A stretch of 64,000 nucleotides of DNA, taken from NCBI RefSeq assembly GCF_016902295.1, contig NZ_JACJLQ010000005.1:1-64000 (forward strand), read 5' to 3'. The position numbers and the translations under genes are program-made. The stretch comes from Bacteroides caecigallinarum. GTDB lineage: Bacteria > Bacteroidota > Bacteroidia > Bacteroidales > Bacteroidaceae. Below are positions 1-9,318 of the stretch, in pieces. Numbering within the stretch: position 1 is the first letter of the stretch; each line of letters begins with the position of its first letter. The notes beneath the pieces were generated by a model, which was not told the origin of the DNA, ran no database searches, and saw only the letters and a list, made by a program, of their open reading frames with translations.

Positions 1-276
1 TTATTGTAAATTAATAGTTTGATCACTTCTAATTTACTAATAATCAGCGATAAGCACAACCTTTTATACATATTTATTTTATCAATTTAATTCCGCCAAC
101 GGGTTATAATATTAAAACCCTATACAAAACAATAATGCATCATTAATGCATACACTTACGGAAATGTATATAAACAAAAAGTGGAAGTCGTAATAAAAGC
201 AACTTCCACTTCTTTATATTTATTTACATATACCGGTACGATTGCCGGCAATGCAATTTAAAATCAAGCATAAATA
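1..276. other. Intergenic region at the left edge, no gene seen
   Basis: No coding frame or RNA gene is apparent. The only supported element is the terminator of the aldolase gene near 176-216. A short repeated motif (TAATGCAT, twice, around 133-150) is present without an evident role. The gene to the left is outside the window. Confidence 0.6.
176..216 (-). terminator. Intrinsic terminator of the aldolase gene
   Basis: The arms AGTGGAAGT (about 180-188) and ACTTCCACT (about 202-210) are exact reverse complements. Read on the minus strand the hairpin is followed by a T run (complement of the A run at 176-180). It lies about 60 bases past the aldolase stop. Confidence 0.8.
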
Positions 277-1281
277 TTATTCAGCCAATTTGTTGTCTGA
301 ACCCAATACGTTGATGATTTTGTGCTTGTAAAGTTTTTCCATGTTGTCACGAGCAGGGCCCAAGTACTTACGTGGATCGAATTCAGCTGGTTTTTCAGCG
401 AATACCTTACGTACAGCAGCAGTCATTGCAAGACGAGAGTCTGAGTCGATGTTAATCTTGCAAACTGCAGACTTAGCAGCCTTACGCAACTGATCTTCTG
501 GAATACCAATAGCAGCTTCCAATTTGCCACCATACTGATTGATTGTATCAACTTCTTCCTGTGGAACTGAAGAAGATCCGTGAAGTACGATAGGGAATCC
601 AGGAAGTTTTTCCATAACAGCATCCAACACATCGAATGCCAATGGAGGAGGAACCAAACGACCTGTTGCAGGATCAACGTGGCACTGTTCTGGTTTGAAT
701 TTGTAAGCACCGTGAGAAGTACCGATTGAGATAGCCAATGAATCGCAACCTGTACGAGTAGCGAAGTCGATTACCTCTTCAGGGTTAGTGTATGTGTGGT
801 GGTCAGAAGAAACTTCGTCTTCAACTCCAGCCAATACACCAAGTTCACCTTCTACAGTTACATCGAACTGATGAGCGTATTCAACAACTTTCTTAGTCAA
901 AGCAACGTTTTCTTCGTATGGAAGGTGTGAACCGTCAATCATTACTGAAGAGAAACCTGAGTCGATACAGCTCTTGCAAGTTTCGAATGAATCTCCGTGG
1001 TCAAGGTGAAGAACGATTTCAGGATGTGCACAACCCAATTCTTTTGCATATTCTACAGCACCCTGAGCCATGTAACGCAACAAAGTAGCGTTAGCATACT
1101 GACGGGCACCTTTAGAAACCTGAAGGATAACAGGTGATTTTGTTTCAACTGCAGCCTTGATGATAGCCTGCATCTGTTCCATATTATTGAAGTTGAAAGC
1201 AGGGATTGCATATCCACCTTTGATTGCTCTGGCAAACATGTCTCTTGTGTTCACCAAGCCTAAGTCTTTGTAATTAACCAT
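277..1281 (-). CDS. fba: Class II fructose-bisphosphate aldolase
   Basis: 334-residue cytoplasmic class II (zinc-dependent) aldolase that interconverts fructose 1,6-bisphosphate with dihydroxyacetone phosphate and glyceraldehyde 3-phosphate. Family motifs seen: the N-terminal YAIPAFNFNNMEQ segment, the metal-binding LHLDHGDS motif near residue 93, VEGELG with a catalytic-region acid, AISIGTSHGAY with a metal histidine, LHGSSSVP, and KINIDSDSR near the C-terminus. Length fits the longer class II type common in Bacteroidetes. The gene stands alone, with its own promoter upstream and a terminator downstream. Triose-phosphate isomerase and malate dehydrogenase are encoded elsewhere in the window, but not in one operon with it. 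Assignment is secure. Confidence 0.96.
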   Translation of the reverse strand: MVNYKDLGLVNTRDMFARAIKGGYAIPAFNFNNMEQMQAIIKAAVETKSPVILQVSKGARQYANATLLRYMAQGAVEYAKELGCAHPEIVLHLDHGDSFETCKSCIDSGFSSVMIDGSHLPYEENVALTKKVVEYAHQFDVTVEGELGVLAGVEDEVSSDHHTYTNPEEVIDFATRTGCDSLAISIGTSHGAYKFKPEQCHVDPATGRLVPPPLAFDVLDAVMEKLPGFPIVLHGSSSVPQEEVDTINQYGGKLEAAIGIPEDQLRKAAKSAVCKINIDSDSRLAMTAAVRKVFAEKPAEFDPRKYLGPARDNMEKLYKHKIINVLGSDNKLAE

Positions 1282-1321
1282 TGTTTTTGATATTTATAAT
1301 GTTAGTGATTAAATTCCATTG

Positions 1322-1329
1322 CAAAAATA
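1322..1329 (-). promoter_or_regulatory. Putative -7 element of fba
   Basis: CAAAAATA on the plus strand reads TATTTTTG on the minus strand, matching the Bacteroidetes -7 consensus TAnnTTTG, about 40 bases before the fba start codon. Confidence 0.6.
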
Positions 1330-1618
1330 ACAATTAATATATTCCATACGCATATTTTATAAGAAAAAATATACATAATAACAGAAATACAGATAAAATA
1401 TGGCAATCAGGCCAAATTTATGTATGCATAATGCAATGTGGATATTGCAAGTTTTACCATCTTATTTATGAAAGAACTTATGCATTAGTGGCGCACTATG
1501 ACTTCGTTCGAATGAAATCACCCTTAACCTAAATATGATTATAATACATTAATATATAATCTACAGAAAGATTTTAGAAAAAACATCAATAAAGTTTTCC
1601 AGTTTAAAATAAATAGTA

Positions 1619-1626
1619 TATCTTTG
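1619..1626 (+). promoter_or_regulatory. Putative -7 element of rpmE2
   Basis: TATCTTTG matches TAnnTTTG. The T-rich GTTTTCC about 20 bases upstream (near 1594) could serve as the -33 region. It predicts a leader of about 75 bases before L31. Confidence 0.65.
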
Positions 1627-1708
1627 CACCCCGAAACAGACCATTACACACGACTAAGTGTTACCAACTAAGTCAAAAAAACAATAATAATAAAAAGTAT
1701 ATACTGAA

Positions 1709-1960
1709 ATGAAAAAAGGAATTCATCCAGAAAACTACCGTCCGGTAGTATTTAAAGACATGTCAAACGGTGATATGTTTCTGTCTCGTTCAACTTGTGC
1801 AACAAAAGACACAATTGAATTCGAAGGTGAAACTTATCCATTAGTTAAGTTGGAAATCTCTAACACTTCTCATCCGTTCTATACAGGTAAGTCTAAGTTG
1901 GTTGACACAGCAGGACGTGTTGATAAGTTCATGAGCCGTTACAACCGTATCAAGAAATAA
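1709..1960 (+). CDS. rpmE2: 50S ribosomal protein L31, type B (zinc-free)
   Basis: 83 residues matching the type B L31 family: starts [13 protein letters not shown], contains the [10 protein letters not shown] segment and ends in a basic tail. It is a component of the large ribosomal subunit near the inter-subunit bridge. The zinc-binding CxxC pairs of classical L31 are absent; only one cysteine is seen (about residue 30). Type B proteins replace zinc-binding L31 in many bacteria. The gene stands alone, between its own promoter and a strong terminator. Confidence 0.96.
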   Translation: MKKGIHPENYRPVVFKDMSNGDMFLSRSTCATKDTIEFEGETYPLVKLEISNTSHPFYTGKSKLVDTAGRVDKFMSRYNRIKK

Positions 1961-1982
1961 TCTATACGTGTTTTTTTATAAT

Positions 1983-2025
1983 AAAAGCGGGCAATCTTTC
2001 AAACAGGTTGCCCGCTTTTATTTTT
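1983..2025 (+). terminator. Intrinsic terminator of rpmE2
   Basis: A perfect 12-base stem (AAAAGCGGGCAA at 1983-1994 and its complement at 2008-2019) is followed by ATTTTT. The A run on the left also makes it usable from the other strand. Confidence 0.93.
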
Positions 2026-2044
2026 GATATTATCATTTTTTAAT

Positions 2045-2052
2045 TACCTTTG
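2045..2052 (+). promoter_or_regulatory. Putative promoter of the HTCS regulator
   Basis: TACCTTTG matches the TAnnTTTG -7 element. TTTTTG at 2021-2026 lies 18 bases upstream and fits the -33 TTTG element, although it is inside the T tract of the preceding terminator. It implies a leader of about 22 bases. Confidence 0.65.
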
Positions 2053-2080
2053 CGCTATGTTTAACATATAATATAATACA

Positions 2081-5000
2081 ATGAAATATATACTAATCGG
2101 AATTCTTTTTTTCATATTTTCATTTACATACGCAGATGCACAAACGAGTGTAATCTATACAACTGGCGACCATATATCCAGCAGTTTGATAAACAACATT
2201 TATCAAGACAGAAGAGGATTTATATGGATATCCACAGAATACGGATTGAACAGATTCGACGGTAACAGATTCACCATATATACTCATGATGAAAAAGACT
2301 CAACGTCTATATGCAACAACTATCCAAGAGTGGTTTACGAGGACAAGAATGACAATATATGGATAGGCACAGTAGCCGGAATGATGAAATACAATCGTGA
2401 TGAAAACAACTTCACGAACGTAAACCTTTTCATGAACGGAGAAATAACTACACCACATATTTCATATATACTGGAACGTAAAAACGGAGAGATATGGGCG
2501 GCGAGTTCAAATCAAGGTTTATTCAAAATTAATACTAAAAATAATACCGGCTCATACGTAAACGATATAAGTAACAAAGGTATCTCAAAGGTAAATACTA
2601 TAGCTGAAGACAATTATAGCAGAATATGGATTGGTACTGAGGACAACGGTGTATTTATTTATGATACCCAAAAAGGTCTTATATCAAGGCCTAAAAGCGA
2701 TGAATTGGAAAACACCAACATTACTTCAATTGCTATCAACAGCAATGGTGATATATATCTTGGTACGTTTTCCAAAGGACTTTATGTGTTCCATAACAAT
2801 AATGAAAAAGTAGAAAAGATAACGAGTTGTGGAAATATCCCAATAAAAACGCTCATATTTGTTGATGACGATTTATATATAGGCACAGACGGAGCTGGTA
2901 TAAAAATATACAAGGAAAACAGCAAACAAATCCATGACATACACATATCTGATTCAGCTATAGATTTACGAAACACAAAGGCGCACAGCATATTGTCTGA
3001 TAAAGAAGGGAATTTATGGTTCGGAATATTCCAAAAAGGAGTAGTACTGGTACCAAGAAAAATAAATCCATTCAGATTTTACGGTGGAAAACAGATAAAT
3101 GATAGTCCTATTGACAACGGATGTGTCATGTCAATTTTTAGAAACAGCAACAGTGAGATACTTGTAGGGGTTGACAGTAAAGGATTATATATTCTAAACT
3201 CCAACTACGAATTAACAAAGCACTATACACCACAAGAAGGTAAAGAGCCATTTCCAAACACTATAATAAATATATTTGAAGATTCAAACCACAATATATG
3301 GTTAGGAAGCTACAGTCAGGGGATAGGACAATTCAACACCAAGACAGGCATATTCAAACATATACCTGGGCTTGAAAATGAAAGTGTTTTCAGCATCACG
3401 GAAGACCATGAAAAGAATCTGTATATCAGCACTTACGGAAAAGGAATGTGTGTATATAATCTCGACAGCAAGGTAATTACATATTTCAAGGAAAGCGACA
3501 AATATGAAAATAAGAACTGCCTTGCTGACAACTGGATAAACACACTATATTGTGATAGTGAAGGATATATATGGATAGGGCATTTCAAGGGAATAAGCTG
3601 CTTCAATCCTAAAAACAAAAGTTTTATTAATTTCACAGAGAACAACTATATAATAAAAGACATGATGTGCTACTCTATCCTGGAAGACAATACAGGATTA
3701 ATATGGATAGGTACATCGGAAGGATTATATTCATTCGACAAGAAAAACAATAAAATAGCCAAATACGGAATTAACGACGGATTATCAAATGAGGTTATAT
3801 GTGGATTATGCGAAGACAACGGAGGAAATCTATGGATTAGCACATTCAACGGAATTAGTAAATTCAATAAGCAAAACAAGATATTCACCAATTATTATAG
3901 TGAAGACGGACTTCAAGGAAACGAATTTACCAGAGGAGCCGCATACAAAGCGACAAACGGAGAAATGATGTTTGGAGGCACAAACGGCATCACATGTTTC
4001 TATCCTTCTGAAATAACCGATTCAATATCAAAACCAGAATTAACGATTTCTGACTTTCAGGTGTTTGGAAAAAGTATAAATACAAACACATTGTCCGGAG
4101 GGAAAAAAATTATTGCCGAAGACGTGACAAAAGCCAAAACATTCAATCTCAACCATAGAGATAACACATTCAGAGTCATGTTCACAACAATGGACTATGG
4201 AAACACATCTCACATTCTATACAAATATAGAATACAACAACTTGGAAAAAACTGGCTGTCAACCAGAAGCGGTGAAAACTATATTACATTCAACAACCTG
4301 CCTCCAGGCAATTACAAACTTGAGGTATATGCAGTAAACAGAAATATTTCTTCCGGCACATATATATATAATATAAATATATCCTATCCGTGGTATCAAA
4401 CGTGGTGGGCATACATCTTATTCTCAATACCTTTTATTGTATTTATATGGCTTACAATAATTTATATTCGTATAAAGATGCGCCGCAAACGTGATTTCAT
4501 GGAAATACGTCATGCAAGAGATATTAATGAAGCCAAATTACAGTTCTTCATCAATATTTCACACGAAATACGTACTCCTATGACACTGATTATCAATCCA
4601 CTTGAAAAACTGATAGCGGCGAATAAAGACAAGGAAACAGGAAAGACATACATGATGATCTATAGGAATGCAAAAAGAATACTGCGACTTATCAATCAAC
4701 TTATGGATATAAGGAAAATTGAAAAAGGACAGATGCAGATGCATTTCAGTGAAACTAACCTCGTAGGCTTCATTAATGATTTGATGATGACTTTCGATAA
4801 TACTGCCCGCCAAAAAAACATAAGTTTCAGCTTTGAGCATAAAGAAGACACATTAATGGGATGGATAGATATCAATAATTTCGACAAGATATTGATGAAC
4901 CTGTTGTCGAATGCTTTCAAATATACCCCAAATAATGGTAAAGTATGTGTATGCATATCTCAAGGAGAAAACCCTAACGCTAAAGGTCCATTGAAAAACT

Positions 5001-6160
5001 ATATTGAAATTAAGGTTACAGATACAGGAATAGGACTGGATGAGAACCAAAAAGAACATATCTTCGAAAGATTCTACCAGATAAGCGGAAACGGTGTACA
5101 TAACCAGGGCGGTACTGGAGTAGGACTCCATCTGACGCGTTCACTCGTGGAAATGCACTATGGAACAATTACAGCCGAAAACAATCCAGACCAACAAGGC
5201 TCAACATTTACAGTGAGGATACCTAAAGGATGTGACCATATAAGTCTGGAACAGATTGATGATAACGACACATACGTAAACAATGATTACAGTTTGTCGC
5301 AATTACCTACACCAGAACCAGAGACAAAAGAAGCAGAGACAATAACAAAGAAAAAGGCTAAAACCAATTTCACGATACTAATAGTTGATGACGAAAAAGA
5401 AATACAGGAATTACTGAAGGAAGAGTTGTCCGACGAATACAAAATATCGCTTGCAAGCAACGGCCGCGATGCTTATGAACAGATACTTACAAGCCATATC
5501 GACATTGTTGTGAGCGACGTAATGATGGACGAAATGGACGGACTCACTTTATGTAAGAAAATAAAACAAAATGTTAATACTAACCATTTGCCTGTAATAC
5601 TACTTACTGCCAAAAGCAAGCCGGAAGAACAAGTTGAAGGAATCGAACATGGTGCAGACGCATACATAGTAAAACCTTTCAATACCGAAGTGCTTAGGAG
5701 TACTATTTCCAACCTCCTAAACAACAGACGTATTCTTAAAAACAAGTTCAGCGGTGCACAGGAACAGAAAGAAAAAGTAAAGGGAATTAAACTCAAATCT
5801 TCGGATGAGGCATTGATGGAGAAAATCATGTCTGTAATAAACAAAAACATGGCTGAACCAACTCTAAACGTAGAAATGCTCGCCCATGAAGTTGGACTTA
5901 GCCGTGTACACTTACACCGCAAGTTAAAAGAACTTACAAACTTATCAACTCGCGATTTCATCAAAAATATAAGAATGCAGCAAGCAGCAAAACTGTTGAA
6001 AGAGAAGAAACTTGGAATATCCGAAGTTGCGTACGCCGTAGGCTACAATAACCTGTCGCATTTCTCAAGTACTTTTAAGGAAATATTCGGAGTATCACCA
6101 AAAGAATATACTTCAGGACATAGCGACGAGGAAAAAGGTATGAACATTAATAATGAATAA
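2081..6160 (+). CDS. Hybrid two-component system regulator (HTCS), complete
   Basis: 1359-residue one-protein signalling system of the type that controls glycan use in Bacteroidetes. Order seen: signal peptide (1 to about 20), a periplasmic sensor of repeated Reg_prop blades with recurring IWIGT/LWIS motifs (about 30-640), a Y_Y_Y domain (about 690-770) ending in NLPPGNYKLEV, a membrane helix (about 775-800), a HisKA domain with the phospho-acceptor His828 in SHEIRTPMT, a HATPase domain with NLLSNAFKYTP and DTGIGL motifs (about 930-1035), a receiver with VDDE and phospho-acceptor Asp1146 in VVSDVMMDEMDG (about 1096-1212), and a C-terminal AraC-type DNA-binding domain (about 1250-1345). All catalytic residues are present. 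The downstream regulator-like gene and the GH31 gene are its likely neighbours in one locus; the ligand is not predictable from sequence. Confidence 0.96.
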   Translation: MKYILIGILFFIFSFTYADAQTSVIYTTGDHISSSLINNIYQDRRGFIWISTEYGLNRFDGNRFTIYTHDEKDSTSICNNYPRVVYEDKNDNIWIGTVAGMMKYNRDENNFTNVNLFMNGEITTPHISYILERKNGEIWAASSNQGLFKINTKNNTGSYVNDISNKGISKVNTIAEDNYSRIWIGTEDNGVFIYDTQKGLISRPKSDELENTNITSIAINSNGDIYLGTFSKGLYVFHNNNEKVEKITSCGNIPIKTLIFVDDDLYIGTDGAGIKIYKENSKQIHDIHISDSAIDLRNTKAHSILSDKEGNLWFGIFQKGVVLVPRKINPFRFYGGKQINDSPIDNGCVMSIFRNSNSEILVGVDSKGLYILNSNYELTKHYTPQEGKEPFPNTIINIFEDSNHNIWLGSYSQGIGQFNTKTGIFKHIPGLENESVFSITEDHEKNLYISTYGKGMCVYNLDSKVITYFKESDKYENKNCLADNWINTLYCDSEGYIWIGHFKGISCFNPKNKSFINFTENNYIIKDMMCYSILEDNTGLIWIGTSEGLYSFDKKNNKIAKYGINDGLSNEVICGLCEDNGGNLWISTFNGISKFNKQNKIFTNYYSEDGLQGNEFTRGAAYKATNGEMMFGGTNGITCFYPSEITDSISKPELTISDFQVFGKSINTNTLSGGKKIIAEDVTKAKTFNLNHRDNTFRVMFTTMDYGNTSHILYKYRIQQLGKNWLSTRSGENYITFNNLPPGNYKLEVYAVNRNISSGTYIYNINISYPWYQTWWAYILFSIPFIVFIWLTIIYIRIKMRRKRDFMEIRHARDINEAKLQFFINISHEIRTPMTLIINPLEKLIAANKDKETGKTYMMIYRNAKRILRLINQLMDIRKIEKGQMQMHFSETNLVGFINDLMMTFDNTARQKNISFSFEHKEDTLMGWIDINNFDKILMNLLSNAFKYTPNNGKVCVCISQGENPNAKGPLKNYIEIKVTDTGIGLDENQKEHIFERFYQISGNGVHNQGGTGVGLHLTRSLVEMHYGTITAENNPDQQGSTFTVRIPKGCDHISLEQIDDNDTYVNNDYSLSQLPTPEPETKEAETITKKKAKTNFTILIVDDEKEIQELLKEELSDEYKISLASNGRDAYEQILTSHIDIVVSDVMMDEMDGLTLCKKIKQNVNTNHLPVILLTAKSKPEEQVEGIEHGADAYIVKPFNTEVLRSTISNLLNNRRILKNKFSGAQEQKEKVKGIKLKSSDEALMEKIMSVINKNMAEPTLNVEMLAHEVGLSRVHLHRKLKELTNLSTRDFIKNIRMQQAAKLLKEKKLGISEVAYAVGYNNLSHFSSTFKEIFGVSPKEYTSGHSDEEKGMNINNE

Positions 6161-6254
6161 TATCATTATATAATAAAGCAATACCGCTATTATCAGGTGG
6201 CAAAATCAAAGCTATATGCCAGAGATAATGAACTTCAAACAAAAGCGTAGAGTA

Positions 6255-9155
6255 ATGAAAACATTCTTTTTAAAAAAGATATTATACCTGATAGTAATAT
6301 TGGCAATTTCACAAAGCGCCTTTTCTGAAAAACATTACGTATTTTCATTGTTGGATGCTTCGGATGGACTATCAGGAAATAAAGTAAGAAACATAGCCCA
6401 ACTGCCTGATGGACGTATGGTATTCACCACAGAGGGGCAGATGAACATTTATGACGGAACGAGTTTCACATATCTGCATTACAATTCACAGAACATCTGT
6501 CGTTTGTCGGAATATTCAGGGTTTAATCACACTTATATTGACAACAGAGGATATATGTGGTTTAAAAACAATCATACCCTGATGATTGCCGACAGTGGTA
6601 AAGAGGCTTTTCTGGAACATCCCGATTCATTATTCACACAATTTGGAATCACTACTCCACTGAAGGATCTGTTTGTTGACAAATACAGCAATTTGTGGGT
6701 TATCACAGACGAGGACGATTTGTGGGTTATTGATAGTGACAGAACAAGATCTTCTGTATTCATGAATAATGTTTCGTTAGGTAACGACCAGATATATGAT
6801 TTAGGTGTACTTGACAACAGACTTTACTTGTTCTACCGTTCAGGAACACTTATATGCCATGACTTACCGACAGGAAAAGAATTGTATAGACGTATAATAC
6901 CAACTCAAACACTCTCAGGAAAATACGGAAACACTTCGTATGTAGTACAGGGGGATGACGTATTTTATCAATTATGCAATGGCAATTCCGGTGGCGTAAT
7001 GCTGGCTTTCAACATATCCAAGAAGACATGGGACGTAATCATGACAACAGATTCATGGTTCAATTACCTCTCTATCGATACAGACAAAAATTTATGGATT
7101 AGTGGACATGACGGACTATACAACATGTCGAACAACCTAAAAGACAAACAGTTCATATCTTCACTAAAGCTCGTTGACGGGAAAAAAATAGAGACTGAAA
7201 TAAGTACAATTTTCAATGATCTTCAAGGCGGTATGTGGATTGGAACTCTTAACAGAGGGCTTTTGTACTACCATCAAGACCGTTTCCGCTTTCAAAACAT
7301 TGGAAAGGCTGTATTCCCCATCCAAGGAAATGCCACAATACATATTACCGGATTTGAAGAAACAGACGAAAGTAATATTATCGTAAAAACAGATATCAAA
7401 GATTACATTTACGACAGTACATCAGGGAATATATCTGAATATCATGGTAAGACAAATATTGCAGAACAATACAATATTCCTGATATCACCGAAAAGGTAT
7501 TGCAAATAATAGATATAAATAAGAATAAACAGGCGGGTATCACCCGTAACGGATGGTTCATATATGACAAACAAAATCAAAAAACAGATTTTCATCCCAC
7601 ATATCATCATTGCAATTGTATTGCACAAGCCGACAATGAAAGTTTCTGGATTGGATTCGAAGACGGACTTGCTCTAATTGAAGTTGACGGCTCAGAACAA
7701 AGATTTTATTCATCAGACGGACTGGTGAATAATTCGGTACGTTCAATAATACGTACTCCAAACAAACTGACTTGGATTTCAACAGCCAACGGTATAAGCT
7801 GTATAAAAAAAGAGAATGACGGGAATGATTCTACGCGTTATTCATTCGTAAACTACAATCAGTACGATGGAGTTATTTCAAATGAATTTTGCGAACGGTC
7901 TGTATATTTATCTTCCGAAGGGACTCTATATTGGGGTGGCATAAACGGATTTAATATATTAAAACGACATTCAACTTCAACGAATGAAATGCCATATTTA
8001 CCTTTGTTTGTTGGATTAAAATTATTCGGTGAGGAAATAGAAAACAGTAAGGCATACCAAGATAACACAATATTAACAGATCCGATAACAAAGACTAAAA
8101 GCATCATACTAAAACATGACCAGAACTTCCTGACTATAGAATTTTCTGCAATGAATTACGTAAACCCGACACAGACATACTACAGATATCAACTTTGCGG
8201 GATAGACAATACAGAACGTGAAATTCACTCAACAGATGGAAGAGGAGATGCTTCATATACAGATCTTCCTCCTGGTAACTATATATTCAGGGTTAGAGCC
8301 GCAGGCAACGGAAAAGATTGGTCTGATAAATATTCTGAACTGAAAATCAGTATAAAAGCTCCTTTTTGGAAAACAGGTTACGCCTATACAATTTATTTAT
8401 TTCTAAGTGTCTGTATATTGTCGGCTTCAATCATTCTTTATATCAAGAGAAAAAAACGTAACATTATACGTGAACAAAAAGAGAAATTAGATGATATGAA
8501 AACGACATTCCTGCAAAATATCAACCAGGAATTGGAGGAGCCTATCAAAAAAATTATATCTCCTTTGGATTCCGTAATAATGTATATGGACGAAGGAAGA
8601 AACAAGCTACAACTACAGGAGATAAGACAAAACACATTAGAATTACAGACTCTTGTAAAACAACTATCCAAAGGTATATTGTTACCAATACCGACAGACG
8701 AAAACAATTTGAAATTAGACGTATTGATGATTGAAATGCGTCAGTTGCTTGAACAGCAAGAAAAGCGTAAAGTACAATTGGCAAACGCGAAAGAGAATGA
8801 CAATAAGAATGTTTTATTAAGTGAAGCTGATGAGAAATTTATAAGAAAGATTCTGAAATATGTAGAAGATAATATTGGAAATACTGAATACTCAGTAGAG
8901 TCCTTAAGTCGTGACATAGGAATGGATCGTACAGGATTATACAGGAAACTCATGGCCGTAGTTGGAAAAACTCCGACAAGCTTCATACGTTCTGTTCGTT
9001 TGAAACGTGCTGCTCAACTACTCGAAGAAGGATATACAGTAGCAGAAGTAGCTGACAGTGTAGGATTCAGTACTTCGAGTTATTTATGCAAATGTTTCCA
9101 AGATGAATTCGGGGTTCGCCCATCACAGTATGTTCAAGGACTTAAAAAACATTGA
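6255..9155 (+). CDS. HTCS-like transmembrane AraC regulator lacking kinase and receiver
   Basis: 966 residues from the ATG at 6255, chosen over one 39 bases upstream because it begins a clean signal peptide (MKTFFLKKILYLIVILAISQ). Seen in order: Reg_prop-type periplasmic sensor, Y_Y_Y-like domain ending in DLPPGNYIFRVRA, membrane helix (about 712-733), a HisKA-like helical segment, and an AraC-type HTH (about 858-955). In the HisKA-like segment the acceptor histidine is replaced by Gln758 (NINQELEEP against NISHEIRTP in the neighbour). HATPase and receiver domains are absent; only about 100 residues separate the H-box remnant from the HTH. The frame is open throughout, so this is not an obvious pseudogene. 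Inference: a one-component, membrane-bound regulator derived from an HTCS, possibly partnering with the complete HTCS directly upstream. Confidence 0.88.
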   Translation: MKTFFLKKILYLIVILAISQSAFSEKHYVFSLLDASDGLSGNKVRNIAQLPDGRMVFTTEGQMNIYDGTSFTYLHYNSQNICRLSEYSGFNHTYIDNRGYMWFKNNHTLMIADSGKEAFLEHPDSLFTQFGITTPLKDLFVDKYSNLWVITDEDDLWVIDSDRTRSSVFMNNVSLGNDQIYDLGVLDNRLYLFYRSGTLICHDLPTGKELYRRIIPTQTLSGKYGNTSYVVQGDDVFYQLCNGNSGGVMLAFNISKKTWDVIMTTDSWFNYLSIDTDKNLWISGHDGLYNMSNNLKDKQFISSLKLVDGKKIETEISTIFNDLQGGMWIGTLNRGLLYYHQDRFRFQNIGKAVFPIQGNATIHITGFEETDESNIIVKTDIKDYIYDSTSGNISEYHGKTNIAEQYNIPDITEKVLQIIDINKNKQAGITRNGWFIYDKQNQKTDFHPTYHHCNCIAQADNESFWIGFEDGLALIEVDGSEQRFYSSDGLVNNSVRSIIRTPNKLTWISTANGISCIKKENDGNDSTRYSFVNYNQYDGVISNEFCERSVYLSSEGTLYWGGINGFNILKRHSTSTNEMPYLPLFVGLKLFGEEIENSKAYQDNTILTDPITKTKSIILKHDQNFLTIEFSAMNYVNPTQTYYRYQLCGIDNTEREIHSTDGRGDASYTDLPPGNYIFRVRAAGNGKDWSDKYSELKISIKAPFWKTGYAYTIYLFLSVCILSASIILYIKRKKRNIIREQKEKLDDMKTTFLQNINQELEEPIKKIISPLDSVIMYMDEGRNKLQLQEIRQNTLELQTLVKQLSKGILLPIPTDENNLKLDVLMIEMRQLLEQQEKRKVQLANAKENDNKNVLLSEADEKFIRKILKYVEDNIGNTEYSVESLSRDIGMDRTGLYRKLMAVVGKTPTSFIRSVRLKRAAQLLEEGYTVAEVADSVGFSTSSYLCKCFQDEFGVRPSQYVQGLKKH

Positions 9156-9224
9156 ATATGCTTTTTTTCAACATTTATGTTGTAATATGCAACATATTTA
9201 CTGCTTTTTCTCATCACATAATGA

Positions 9225-9232
9225 TAATTTTG
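9225..9232 (+). promoter_or_regulatory. Possible -7 element upstream of the GH31 gene
   Basis: TAATTTTG matches TAnnTTTG and would give a leader of about 80 bases. No convincing -33 element was seen, as might be expected of an activator-dependent promoter; this is a weak call. Confidence 0.35.
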
Positions 9233-9318
9233 TAACTGAAATTAAGACCTATAATTTTCAGGTTTTAATATGTTACATGCAAGCCTTTTAAAACGACATT
9301 ATACTTTTATTATAAACC

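Larger units (their letters stand above)
1282..1708. other. Divergent intergenic region between fba and rpmE2
   Basis: 427 bases holding outward-facing promoters for the aldolase (minus strand, 1322-1329) and L31 (plus strand, 1619-1626). The middle (about 1380-1590) is AT-rich and shows no coding frame or tRNA. The L31 leader of about 75 bases contains ACTAAGT twice (near 1651 and 1668), which could support a small structure. Confidence 0.6.

Noticed and set aside
1441-1600. Possible tRNA or structured RNA around a GTTCGAAT sequence
   Set aside because: No acceptor stem, anticodon arm or CCA-like end could be assembled around it.
6216-9155. Pseudogene interpretation of the kinase-less HTCS
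   Set aside because: The frame is open from signal peptide to HTH, and both the sensor and DNA-binding parts look intact; a clean domain loss fits better than decay.
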